Source: Nitzschia sp. pyKryTriq1 (taxonomy: Eukaryota; Bacillariophyta; Bacillariophyceae; Bacillariales; Bacillariaceae). Taken from it: a stretch of DNA of 64,000 nt. The position numbers and the translations under genes were made by a program. The stretch is taken from positions 290,501-354,500 of the forward strand of contig OY101126.1 in assembly GCA_956465555.1 (NCBI GenBank). Direction: 5' to 3'. Within the stretch, counting starts at the first letter, position 1. Every line of letters begins with the position of its first letter. Positions 1 to 9,354 of this stretch are shown here, piece after piece. The notes beneath the pieces are model-generated. The model worked only from the letters and a program-made list of their open reading frames with translations, was not told the origin of the DNA and ran no database searches.

Positions 1-763
1 CTTTGTTTCCTCGAACAAGCTGTTACGAGGAAAGCAAAGCAAGCAAGTTTGTTTTTAGTTAACCCGCCCGCCCATCCCGCCACTGCCTAGTGAACCGTTT
101 GAGTCATTCGACTCTTTCGGGGGCGAAGGCGCGGCCTAGTAAATGCCTGCCCTTTTTCCCACACTAACCCGCAGCGTATTTCTTTATGACCGCACGTAGG
201 ACGGTGAGCTGACGCAGCCATTGGTAGACGGCTGGGTGGTGCTACAGTACCACCGTACCGGCAGCTACTTTTACTGCTTACTACCCGAGTTGGGAGCACA
301 TAGTAGTACTGTAGTAGAGAGAGGAAAGATTAGACTACAGAACCAAGACCGAACGCCATACCGTATACCGATACTGCAGCATCCGCCACCCGCCCTCTCA
401 ACTTGACAGAGATACTAGTGTAGGACCACAAAAGTTTTCAGACCGTCTAAATGGCAATTATCGTCGGTTAAGGAGTCGAAAGAACATGCTATTTGATTTA
501 AGGGAATGCAATGAATTTCGCGCCAGTCGGGCTGTGTGTATCGCTCACTCATCCCAATACCATAATTGATATTTCGCTAAATGAAATACATGCTTGTAAG
601 TACGCTATTTTACTATGGCAGTTTACAGTGTCGCATCGGTCCAACGGCATGCGTTGCGCTTTTGCGAAATTCATTCCTCGCACACCAGCCGACTTTGGGG
701 TACATGTATTTGTGCACTATTGATGGTGTTGTATTTCTTGTAGCGAAACAAAGCACCATCACC
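1..763. other. Intergenic / 5' flank, no gene recognised
   Basis: I see no convincing gene here. The short open frames have no recognisable protein character. The stretch includes a few GTAC-type palindromic steps around 242-300 like those in other intergenic regions of this window. An open frame continuous with the next gene begins at 581, but the residues it adds do not resemble the SR-rich protein that follows. Confidence 0.5.
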
Positions 764-2104
764 ATGGTGGGGTTAAAGGGATTTGGAGCTTTTGTTGCTA
801 AGACTATGACGACGAAAAAACAGGGAGAGGGGGTCACAATGAGACGCACCAGATCAGGTTCGAACGGAGGACAACAAGTGTTTACACGAAGCTACCAGGA
901 GGGGAGGGATGTTGAAGAGCGCCAACTTCGACGAGGAAGAAAAGGTGATAGGGAACCGCCTCCATCTGATGCTCGAAAAACGCCTACTCCTAGACGAGAA
1001 GTAGCGGTCAGGGAAAGAACTCGAACGCCGTCGCCTACAAAATTTAATATCCAACAACGAACAAGACCAAAATCTCCTTCAGGGAAACGCCAGAGAGGAA
1101 GATCACTCGGCAAAACGAAGGAAAAAGATCAGAAATCTGACAGGAGAGGGAGATCAGCGTCAACGCATCGAGAAAAAAGCGTCTCCAGAAAGCAGGAAAA
1201 GATATCTTCTCGCAGCCGTAGTAGGGCAAGTCGTCGAGACAGATCCCGAAGCAGATCGCCGAGCAAGGCACCTAGCGCCACATCCCGAAGCAGGTCGCCG
1301 AGCAAGGCACCTAGCGCCACATCCCGAAGCAAAGCGACTAGCAAAACGCCAAGCAAGAAGGCAATAACAAAATCCAGAAGCAAATCCCGATGTCAAACCC
1401 CTCTCAGCCGGATTCGAAGTGCAACACCACTTAGACGGAGCGCTACTCCTCATACGCATTGTTCCACGCCACATACGCGAAGCAGTTCTCGGCTTTCAAA
1501 GAAAGAACGCCGATCACGAAGTAGGGGACCTGCGAAGAAAGAACCCATTCCAGTGGAAATAACAGAGAAAGAAATCCTTGAGTCTTTGGGTCCGTTAAAT
1601 GTCACCCTATCCATAGGAAAAGACGGAACAGAAGACAATGGCTCAAAGAAACAAGACAGATATGCGCCGCGACCACAAAAAGAAGACTTCGAAATCGCAG
1701 ACGAGAATTCAATTGTCAGTGATTTGATTTCCATGGAGGACGACGATGCCGCATTTGCAAGATTTCTTGCGAAAAGACATCAAGGTTTGGGAAGAAGCCT
1801 GTCGACCGAAACTTCAATGGACGCCTCAATATTCGAAGCTGCCGGCGATGGTTGGCTTTCTACCTACGACTCGTGTCTAGGGGCATTCTGTGGATTTGAA
1901 AAGGATCACAGATATCCACAAGGATCAAGTCTTGAATATAGAAAGGCTAGAATGGCTTCTCCGCCCTCGTCTCGCGCTACCGATTTTGGATTCAAGAGGG
2001 ACGATCCGTCCTCGACACCCCCGATGATGGATTCTTCTGTACATCCAGAAATGAGTCAAACGAAAATCGATCCGTTTTTGAATCATCGCTCTAAGCCCTC
2101 GTGA
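764..2104 (+). CDS. Arg/Ser-rich (SR-like) low-complexity protein
   Basis: No family recognised with certainty. The protein (446 aa from this start) is basic and dominated by RS/SR, SPSK and TPS runs over roughly residues 100-260, resembling the RS domains of splicing-related or chromatin-associated nuclear proteins. The C-terminal 150 residues are acidic and mixed. No RRM or other folded domain is visible. The start at 764 is chosen because its context (caccATGg) is good and the upstream in-frame extension from 581 looks like untranslated sequence. A 39-bp unit is tandemly duplicated inside the RS region. The frame is closed by TGA at 2102-2104, yet it stays open and keeps the same S/R/E-rich character to a TAA at 2267-2269. 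The true C-terminus may therefore lie 54 codons further on, through a short intron, readthrough or recoding. Role in RNA processing is inference only. Confidence 0.6.
   Translation: MVGLKGFGAFVAKTMTTKKQGEGVTMRRTRSGSNGGQQVFTRSYQEGRDVEERQLRRGRKGDREPPPSDARKTPTPRREVAVRERTRTPSPTKFNIQQRTRPKSPSGKRQRGRSLGKTKEKDQKSDRRGRSASTHREKSVSRKQEKISSRSRSRASRRDRSRSRSPSKAPSATSRSRSPSKAPSATSRSKATSKTPSKKAITKSRSKSRCQTPLSRIRSATPLRRSATPHTHCSTPHTRSSSRLSKKERRSRSRGPAKKEPIPVEITEKEILESLGPLNVTLSIGKDGTEDNGSKKQDRYAPRPQKEDFEIADENSIVSDLISMEDDDAAFARFLAKRHQGLGRSLSTETSMDASIFEAAGDGWLSTYDSCLGAFCGFEKDHRYPQGSSLEYRKARMASPPSSRATDFGFKRDDPSSTPPMMDSSVHPEMSQTKIDPFLNHRSKPS
1245..1322 (+). repeat. 39-bp tandem duplication in RS-coding region
   Basis: Two adjacent 39-bp units (1245-1283 and 1284-1322) differ at a single base. 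They encode two copies of a 13-residue SRS-PSKAPSAT-type peptide. This keeps the reading frame and suggests the RS domain grows by in-frame slippage or duplication. Confidence 0.85.
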
Positions 2105-2269
2105 CTCAACCACACATGGATTAAAAAATCGCTGTCAAGAGATCCGTCAAGGATTCCAAGTTCGTCTCGAGAGGAAGTGCTCAGAGCCTTGGAACAAACG
2201 AGGAAGTCCACAGGAGCAAGAAGCGAGGAAACAAGCGATGAAGGGGAACTATCTGAAAGAGTGGGGTAA
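2105..2269 (+). other. Coding-like extension after in-frame TGA
   Basis: Directly downstream of the TGA the same frame encodes 54 residues ending in TAA. They include motifs such as SLSRDPSRIPSSSREEVL and SEETSDEGELSERVG, matching the Ser/Arg/Glu composition of the upstream protein. A GT...AG stretch from 2101 to 2139 (39 nt, a multiple of three) would remove the TGA without changing frame, but that is very short for an intron here. Confidence 0.4.
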
Positions 2270-3131
2270 TTCTAAAACAGAATAGTTGAAAGCTACCAAA
2301 GGGCATAAGACACAACATATTAAGCACAATAAGGCGATGCTTCGTTTAGTGGATCACAGTTCCTTGCAATGCTTGAACATTCATACTACGCAGCACCACC
2401 ACGACAAATACAGTACATACTTCGTCTTGGTTGTTGCCATTCAATGATCCTTCCAGTAGTACTTTAATCCTCCGAGTAGTACCTACGTTGAATTGGAGTG
2501 TGATCGTTTTGCGATTTTCATTTTGCACCTTTCGTCTGATCCCGAGCGTGGCACCCCGATACTGCCAGCTGTGTCATAGTACTTTGAAGCAGAAAATGGA
2601 CTATCTTGTGGTGGTGGTTATTGTTGTTTGACGACGAGCAAGTAATATGGTCGTCTGTGCTCTCTAGAGAGAGAGACTACTCTCTCTAGCTAGAGTAGAG
2701 CTACTCTCTCTCTCTCTCTCTCTCTACCACCGGCAGTAGAGGGAGTACACAAAGACAAGGGAGACGACTGAATTGACTAAAACGCGGTGGCAGCCAGACC
2801 TCAGGGTCCGAAGAGACGGACGGACGCTTCTGTGGATTCTTCGTCTAATATCTCCGCGCAAAAAACGCGAGAACAAAAAAGAGAGCGAAAAGGGGGATGA
2901 GATACAAGATGAGATGGGGGGGGAAACCTATTATTGCGTCTGATTACGAAGTGCAGTACGAGTATGCATATTTATCCACACTCCACATCACTCTATCATT
3001 ATCCCTTTTACATCATCTGTCTGTCTACGGTGCCGGTATTATCGCCCATTGACAATTGAGGTGCACTAGGGAATCGATCGAATTTCATCAAGGGTTACTT
3101 TCAAGCAAACTCGCTCTCCAGATAATAAAAG
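2270..3131. other. Intergenic region with CT/GA microsatellite
   Basis: No gene recognised. The stretch contains the CT/GA tract listed separately, and otherwise leads into the 5' region of the small protein gene at 3132. Confidence 0.5.
2660..2726. repeat. CT/GA microsatellite
   Basis: Interrupted runs of CTCTCT and GAGAGA joined by CTAG steps, ending in about 11 uninterrupted CT units. The opposite-strand purine and pyrimidine halves make the tract partly self-complementary. Confidence 0.9.
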
Positions 3132-3458
3132 ATGAATCAATTTTTCCAAAGAGTTGCCAACTACGTGGCAAACGAAGTCATTATCAAGGGATTAGCGAAC
3201 TCGCGCACGTTTCAGCGTTTCGCGGTACGAACAAACAAGCAATATGAAGACTTGACCAAGCAGGGAGCCGAACAGCTCAATCAGACGCTCGAAGAGCTTG
3301 CCAAACAGCAGGCTGGAGCTGTCCAAAATGCGGCGGCGGGGGCGAAGCCTGGGGCGGCATCTTCGGTGGTGGGCCCGCCACAGCCTCCGTTGCGAGGCGT
3401 GCCTGGATTTTTTGTTGCCTATGCGAAGGAAGTACGGAAAGATATAGCAGGAGGCTGA
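3132..3458 (+). CDS. Small helical protein, unknown function
   Basis: A 108-residue protein I cannot name. The first 60 residues look like an amphipathic helix pair (MNQFFQRVANYVANEVI followed by FQRFAVRTNKQYEDL), then an Ala/Gly/Pro-rich linker, then a short conserved-looking tail FFVAYAKEVRKDI. There is no clear transmembrane segment and no classical signal peptide. The positive, acid-poor N-terminus could suit a mitochondrial protein, but that is a guess. The ATG at 3132 is the first in frame. It lies tail-to-tail with the trpD-like gene on the other strand, 244 bp away. Confidence 0.65.
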   Translation: MNQFFQRVANYVANEVIIKGLANSRTFQRFAVRTNKQYEDLTKQGAEQLNQTLEELAKQQAGAVQNAAAGAKPGAASSVVGPPQPPLRGVPGFFVAYAKEVRKDIAGG

Positions 3459-3702
3459 CAAACAACAAGTCAGCCAAATTAAATCTTTTAAAACGTCACG
3501 TAGATCGACCAGCCGTGCGTATGGAATTTCAACTAGTCGCTAGTAGCACATAGCACGACCATTCTTCCAAGGAAAAGAACGCTGTATCTGGAAAGGAAAC
3601 ACATTCGATCGGTTTCTTCTACTTTTAACTAGAGCACTGATATGGATCTTATTTCCAGCGTGTTTGCTTTCGGGTTTTTTCTTGTTGGGTCTACGGGGAA
3701 GA

Positions 3703-5061
3703 CTACTCTTTAGAAATCTCTTGGCTGACCTTGATCCATTCCTCCAGCAATGTGGCAGCCTTGCCTGAATTCAACGTAGTACGAGCCAATGCACACCCTT
3801 CTTCGATCGTTGGCGTGAGCCCGTACACATAACACCCCATACCGGCATTCAAAACGATAGAATCTCGTTTAGCATCTGTGTGATCGCCTCCTTCCAGAAC
3901 AGCCTTGAACTTCTGTGCGTTTTCTTCCGGACCGCCGCCCTTCAAATCAATCAACTCACACTTTGGAATCCCAATAGAAGCGGGGTCGAATTCAAAGGTC
4001 TTGGTCTCGTATACTCTGGATTCTCCAGGGGCTGCTGTGTTCTTAATCTGAGAGTAGAGCAGAACAGAATAATTGAAAAGGGGGGAAACGGGAAATGAGC
4101 AGCGAGAAAAATGGACATTATTTCCATCCATTCCATTCAAATATAGATAGATGTATGTACCACAAAATTCACTCGATAGTCTACTCACCTCAAGAATAGT
4201 CGCCGGTCCCAAGGGACTGATTTCATCCAATCCGACACCATGAATAATGACAGCATGTTCGACTCTTCCCACCTGTTTCAAGGCTCCAGCCATCAACGGC
4301 ATGAGCTCAGGATGGAATACACCAATTACAGCATGCTGTGCACCAGCCGCATTTGTCATTGGGCCCAGGATGTTAAAGCATGTTCGGACACCCAATTTGG
4401 AGCGCACGGGAGCTACATACTTCATTGCGGGATGATTGACTGGCGCAAACATGAACGCCACGTTGACGGCATCGACGCACTTGACGACTTGCTCGGGAAC
4501 CAAATCAACCTTCACACCGAGAGCCTCCAAAACATCTGCAGACCCACACGCAGAGCTGACCGACCGATTACCCGCCTTGGCCACAATGCATCCACAGGCA
4601 GCCGCCAATACCACACTGGCAGTGCTGATATTGATAGTGTCGGCGCCATCACCACCCGTTCCGACAATATCCAGGAGCTTCTTGTCGCCCAGGTCGACGC
4701 TATTGCATGCATCATTCATCGCTTGGACCATGCCTGCAATTTCTTCGGGGGTTTCTCCACGGGCTCGAAGAAGTGTCAAGAGGGATCCCACTTGGACGTC
4801 ATCGGCACCTTGAAGAATCTCCGAAAAAGCGGCTTTGGTTTCTTCGCTAGTCAAATGCCTTTCGCCTTTGATCAAAGTCTCGATGTAAGGTTTCAGACTT
4901 GCTCTTGCCATGGTTGTTGCCGATTTCTTAGAAGTAGAAGCCGAAGTATATTGTTGTTGACTACTCGCAGCTGATACAGTCCTTGACTGGATGACAAACG
5001 CTCGAGTTGCAGAAAGAAGCGTCGTTGAGACGAGGACCAGTGGGGAGAGCCGTAGGCGCAT
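3703..5061 (-). CDS. trpD: Anthranilate phosphoribosyltransferase, plastid-targeted
   Basis: Catalyses transfer of phosphoribose from PRPP to anthranilate, the second committed step of tryptophan synthesis. Diagnostic motifs are the PRPP loop GTGGDGADTINIST and the block KAGNRSVSSACGSADVLEALG-like that binds anthranilate and Mg-PRPP. The N-terminus is a hydrophobic signal peptide followed by ATRAFVIQ, the diatom 'ASAFAP' type plastid signal, in keeping with plastid tryptophan synthesis. The open frame covers the whole locus, but the segment 4048-4188 (141 nt, GTGAGT...CTCTCAG) is best read as an in-frame intron without stops. Removing it joins TILE to IKNTAAPGES as expected for the family and leaves about 405 residues. 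The start at 5061 is the one that gives the signal peptide. Confidence 0.93.
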   Translation of the reverse strand: MRLRLSPLVLVSTTLLSATRAFVIQSRTVSAASSQQQYTSASTSKKSATTMARASLKPYIETLIKGERHLTSEETKAAFSEILQGADDVQVGSLLTLLRARGETPEEIAGMVQAMNDACNSVDLGDKKLLDIVGTGGDGADTINISTASVVLAAACGCIVAKAGNRSVSSACGSADVLEALGVKVDLVPEQVVKCVDAVNVAFMFAPVNHPAMKYVAPVRSKLGVRTCFNILGPMTNAAGAQHAVIGVFHPELMPLMAGALKQVGRVEHAVIIHGVGLDEISPLGPATILEVSRLSSEFCGTYIYLYLNGMDGNNVHFSRCSFPVSPLFNYSVLLYSQIKNTAAPGESRVYETKTFEFDPASIGIPKCELIDLKGGGPEENAQKFKAVLEGGDHTDAKRDSIVLNAGMGCYVYGLTPTIEEGCALARTTLNSGKAATLLEEWIKVSQEISKE

Positions 5062-6478
5062 AAGAGAGATTCCAGGCAGGAGCGGCTTCGATGCGACAGA
5101 AGTGAAAAGGATTATCTTTCGCTACAAGAGACTGCTAGCAATCCTCGCACTCTTTGTTTGTAGTTGTTTGGTTGGGTGTGTTGTTATTGAACCTTCGAGC
5201 TCTTTTAAATCTTTTGAGCATCATCTCTACTAATATCAGACCCATCGTCGAATTCATCGGTTGAGATGCCGATGGACGGAGATCCATACCGCGGTAGAGA
5301 TAGAGAGCTGTCGAAAAAATGCATCATCCGTCATCCCCGTCAAACGTGCGGTGGACAGATCGCGCACAAAGTTGCGCCCAAAAAAAATCTGAGACCGGAG
5401 ACATGACAGACACAATAAGACTGATCCGACTCTACGGACGAAAAAGGGAAACGACGAAGATCATGACGATGATGATGATGATTCTTCAACAACGTCAAGG
5501 CCACTTTGCGCCTGTAGTACTACTCTAGTAGTAGACTGCGTACTACTTGTTAAACTCTCTAGATAGTCGCCATCCATTGTCCTTGCCACATTGTTTATGT
5601 TGGGTTAGGCACAGCACACAGGTACTGCTGCTTGGCTGCTGTCCATCATGACTGTTGACTAGGAGTGGATCATCATGATGGCGGCTTTTGTGCTGGGGAT
5701 CAACAAGATCCCGATGGTGCTACTGTCCCGACGAGCCAACAATGTCACCAGATGCAAAGAACAAAACCGACCGACCGACGAGAGAGAAGCAAAAGAAGCA
5801 TTGTGTTATTTATTTACTTTTTACGAGTACAGGTAGATTTAACACTGTACCGGTACCGGTACACATTAGTCTCTACCTGGTACAAGTACCGATACCCGAG
5901 TAGAGTACCTGGCACGTGCGCAGATACAAGTATACTGTAGATAGTACTAGAGTACCGGTACTTCCCGCCGGTAGAGAGAAAGAGGCCGTTGTTCTACACT
6001 TTTGCTTTTTCTGTTTTCTGCAGTTACAGCAACAGTGACGAAGTTCCGTGTTGTTGTAGTGACTCTAAACGTAAAGTGAAGCATACATCAGTAATTTAAA
6101 TAGAGACTTCTTCTTGTGAGGGGCTATTATGAAGTCTTTTCGGGATTGTTTTATATGCCCCCACACTCAAGCTAGTTCAATCTTCCGATCGTGAAGTGGG
6201 AGCTCGAATCTGGAATTGCATGTGTCCCCAAGCCATGTTCTCCTTTATGACCGGGAAGTAATACGGTACGGTACTCCTGGTAGTACTACCTACTACTACT
6301 AGCTAGGTACTAAACTACAGTACGAAAATACAAGGATCAATAATGAAGAATCTTTTCTTTTGAAGACAGCCGGTTATCCGCAAAATTGGCTGCTCATAAT
6401 TTCCCCGAACCACGCTATTCTCTTCTCTCTTCAGCTCTCGAATCTTTCTCATCATCCCGCCGAAAAAGCATTTCCACC
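5062..6478. other. Intergenic region rich in GTAC palindromes
   Basis: No gene recognised in 1.4 kb between divergent genes. It contains a CTAGTAG/GTACTACT tract near 5515-5555, and clusters of GTAC, GGTACC and ACCGGT steps at about 5845-5965 and 6260-6325. Both divergent promoters should lie here, but I cannot place core elements. Confidence 0.5.
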
Positions 6479-7165
6479 ATGGTTAGTTCCAACGATATGG
6501 ACATCTACGGCTACGAGGAAGCCACCCCGGACACTCGCGGGCAAAGTATTGAACGTGGACTTCAACGTACTTCATCTTATGAATCATGTCCTGCTCAAGG
6601 GCCTGCTCGGCGAAGCTCGATGAAACAAGGATCCGAAAGCACACAGCGGCGACGAGCCTCTATCCAACTGGGCGTAGAAATCACTGTATACCTACCCGGA
6701 AAAGAGAAGCCCGTAAGGAGACGAAGCTCTATTAAGTTTGCACAGACTGTCGCAGTCAAACAAGTTGAGCCACTTAGTAAACTAACGGAACGACCCGACG
6801 AGTTGTGGTTCCAGAGTGAAGAATACGCAAGAATGAGAAGAAATTCAATGGAGCTTGTGAACAAAGTGGAGCGTGGTCAAATGGGCGTTGGGAATCGAAA
6901 TTACTGTATCCGAGGTCTCGAGCGACTCTTGCATCGAAAATCGGCAATGCAAAAACGAACCGAAGCATGGGACGCAGTACTGATAACGCAAGACTTGCAA
7001 AGGGATCAGGGGTACTGGAATGAAGAATACATGGCGAATGCATACAAGTGCACGACCGAAGAATCCGCTTTAGCGGCGGCATCAAGAGGCAAGGAAGACG
7101 AGATGGCAATTCTGAACTACATGAATGATTCACGAATCCATTACCGCCGTCTCTCTTGCTTATAG
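6479..7165 (+). CDS. RGLE-motif protein, diatom-type family of unknown function
   Basis: Encodes 228 residues from the ATG with good context (caccATGG). The longer open frame starts at a non-ATG codon. The N-terminal third is Ser/Arg-rich with RRRSSIKF-type phosphorylation-like sites. The conserved core follows: KFAQTVAVKQV, LTERPDELWFQSEEYARMRRN, then CIRGLERLL, an AWDAVLITQDLQRDQG segment and a MANAYKCTTEESALAAASRG tail. The layout (V-x-F leader, W/Y helix, RGLE, Q-x-x-QR helix, A-Y segment) is shared with the gene at 43294. I recall this pattern as an expanded group in diatom genomes, but no function is known to me. It looks soluble and intracellular. Confidence 0.75.
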   Translation: MVSSNDMDIYGYEEATPDTRGQSIERGLQRTSSYESCPAQGPARRSSMKQGSESTQRRRASIQLGVEITVYLPGKEKPVRRRSSIKFAQTVAVKQVEPLSKLTERPDELWFQSEEYARMRRNSMELVNKVERGQMGVGNRNYCIRGLERLLHRKSAMQKRTEAWDAVLITQDLQRDQGYWNEEYMANAYKCTTEESALAAASRGKEDEMAILNYMNDSRIHYRRLSCL

Positions 7166-7528
7166 TTATAGTGCAGAAACGTTTACATAACAACATAGCA
7201 ACTTTCAATTACAAACTCTCAAGATAATTCATCTTAGTCTGTACTAGTACTAGTAGACGGTGCATGTGATGTTTTAATTCCTGTGAGAAGAAATCCGTCG
7301 TCAAATCATCACGGAGATTCACAGAGATTCCCCGGGCTTGTTGTTTCAAGTGATCATCATCCTCCAGATTTTCAATGATCTACCCGTACATACTACCGTT
7401 AGTGCAGTCTCTACTGCACACCATGTCAGGGGCTTGATGCATAAAATGATTTATTGTTACAGAGGTGTAGTCTTTAGTTCCAGCCCGCCATCGGGCGGGA
7501 GATCGCAGCCTCCCAATAGAGGAGTTCC
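7166..7528. other. Convergent intergenic region with small hairpin
   Basis: This lies between two convergent genes. It holds a CTAGTACTAGTAG tract near 7240 and a perfect 6-bp GC stem with a four-base loop at 7484-7499, about 30 bp beyond the stop codon of the minus-strand gene. Nothing else recognised. Confidence 0.5.
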
Positions 7529-8245
7529 TTATGCTTGTTCCACTACGTCATCGTCTTCTGCTAGAGAATCTTCAAGATCGTAGCACCAAATCATTGTGTA
7601 TGAAATACATAGTCCAAATACCAAGACACCAAGCATGGGTAGGATGGGAACCGGCAAGCCCAACACGCAGTCAATGGCAGTCCAGGCCATGAAGACTCCC
7701 ACTACAACACCAATGTAAAACTGGACTCCCAAGACAAAGATCGAGCGCTTGGTAGCTACGCCTTTCTGGAAGTACGTTCCTCGCACGTATTGCATGCCAG
7801 ACTGTGTCAATACGGCTGTCAAGGAAACCCACATGAACAAGTACAGGTACAAATCTGCTTGAGTGATGGCGTACACTAGTGCATGCATGAACGTGTCGAG
7901 AAGGTCGGTGGACATCTTGCTGAACACGCCTTCGTTACCCCATTGGTAGTACATGACGGTAGAACCAGTCACATTGAGAAGTTGGACAAGGAATCCAACG
8001 ATCATCCCATGAGTCCGAAACGTTGGGTACAGTCCTTCGACTTGGCTTGGTGCCTTGGAATCATTTTGTTCCTCGACGCGTTGCTCTTCGTCCGCCAGAA
8101 GGGGCCTGTCGAGGTTATCGTCCAGACTCACGGCGGTATAGACGGCTGGCATAGAATCTTGGTTGGACAGCATGGTTGATGTACGATCAATACAGGAGAA
8201 GAAGTTTATTGGTTTCGAGGAAACACTTTTTGTGTTGGAAGGCAT
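7529..8245 (-). CDS. Four-helix membrane protein, unknown function
   Basis: A 238-residue protein with an acidic, soluble N-terminal 80 residues, then about four hydrophobic segments (around GMIVGFLVQLLNV, LYLYLFMWVSLTAVL, FVLGVQFYIGVVVGVFMAW and PILPMLGVLVFGLCISY) and a short acidic C-terminal tail (DLEDSLAEDDD). I do not recognise a family. The tail topology and lack of a cleavable signal suggest an integral endomembrane or plasma-membrane protein. A second in-frame ATG at 8173 would shorten the N-terminus by 24 residues without affecting the membrane part. Confidence 0.7.
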   Translation of the reverse strand: MPSNTKSVSSKPINFFSCIDRTSTMLSNQDSMPAVYTAVSLDDNLDRPLLADEEQRVEEQNDSKAPSQVEGLYPTFRTHGMIVGFLVQLLNVTGSTVMYYQWGNEGVFSKMSTDLLDTFMHALVYAITQADLYLYLFMWVSLTAVLTQSGMQYVRGTYFQKGVATKRSIFVLGVQFYIGVVVGVFMAWTAIDCVLGLPVPILPMLGVLVFGLCISYTMIWCYDLEDSLAEDDDVVEQA

Positions 8246-9354
8246 CGATGCTTCTTCCCTTTCTGTGTCACACCCTTCCCGAGCATCGTGCGCCGTAACT
8301 CGTACTTTTACGCGAAGGAACGTCTCGCAAGAATTTGGAGTGTGGCATCCGAATCATGCATCATCGAAAAAATTTTGGAAGGCCGAAAACGTGGAATTCA
8401 ACATACGTGAGAGTCAGTACAGTTTCTACATTGCAGTTTGGGTCACTAAGTAAAAATATGTCGTAGTCCTTCGGTAATTAGAAGAAAAGCGTGACAAAAA
8501 TGGCGGGTAAAATAAATGAATATGCCACAAGCACACACAACGAAGAAAATGGGATGACCGTTGACTGATGTGACTTCTTCGCGCCACATTTTCCGGTCGC
8601 GGAGCGATGATACCGCATACTGCATACTGCGATAAGGTACGAGTACAGTACGAATGATGCCTCCGAGTGTGAATTGGAACACATGATACATGAATCCGTG
8701 AGGGACGATATATTAAAAAGTGGGACTGATATAATGTGGACATTCAATCAAGTCTTTTTACTTGGCTAGTCGAATATGATTTCATGGTTGCCGGTTCGTC
8801 GCAAGAGATCGTCGGTCCTCGTCGTGTTCTTCTTGTTGAAATTGAGTTGGTGTTCCAGGGGGCGCCATAGTCCTGATTCTAGCTCGACTAGCAAGGCTAG
8901 GATTGTTAGCTAGTGCTCTAACTTTCAATACGAAGACCAAAGCTATCTATGTTGGCACTGGTCACTGGCTGGTGCACTCCACGTTCGAGGAGTCTGCTGC
9001 ACCAAGAACACACCAATAACCTTACCTATTAGCTACTATTAGATTCAACAATCTTAGCCACTGTCCCTGGAACGCATAAACACGGAGCTGCTCAATGATA
9101 AGGAGATGCTACACACATTGGTCTAGACCGCGGTGGTCTTATACTAGCCTATCATAATGGTCGAAAATAGGTACCATTGTACAGTCAGTAGTTCGTATCG
9201 TGCACAGAATGGAATATACATTCTTTTGAATCTCAAACGACGCCGAATCGCGAGAAATGCTGGCTTTGAAGAAGGAGGAGGGTTCATAGTAGTAGCTCTA
9301 CCAGGTACGGTAGCAGTGCCCAGAGACAGAGGGCTGGCAAAGCCATTACTAGCA
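8246..9354. other. Intergenic, no gene recognised
   Basis: About 1.1 kb between two minus-strand genes. Short open frames here have no protein-like composition. I see no repeat or RNA gene. Confidence 0.5.

Noticed and set aside
581-763. N-terminal extension of the SR-rich protein from ATG 581
   Set aside because: The 61 extra residues are hydrophobic and Cys-containing, unlike the rest, and the ATG at 764 has a better context.
4240-4974. A 244-codon plus-strand frame opposite trpD
   Set aside because: It is the antisense shadow of TrpD; the minus strand carries the enzyme motifs, and the plus-strand product has no family character.
7484-7499. GC hairpin as a transcription terminator
   Set aside because: The 6-bp stem is perfect, but factor-independent terminators of this kind are a bacterial feature; in a eukaryotic 3' UTR it has no assigned role, so I only note it.
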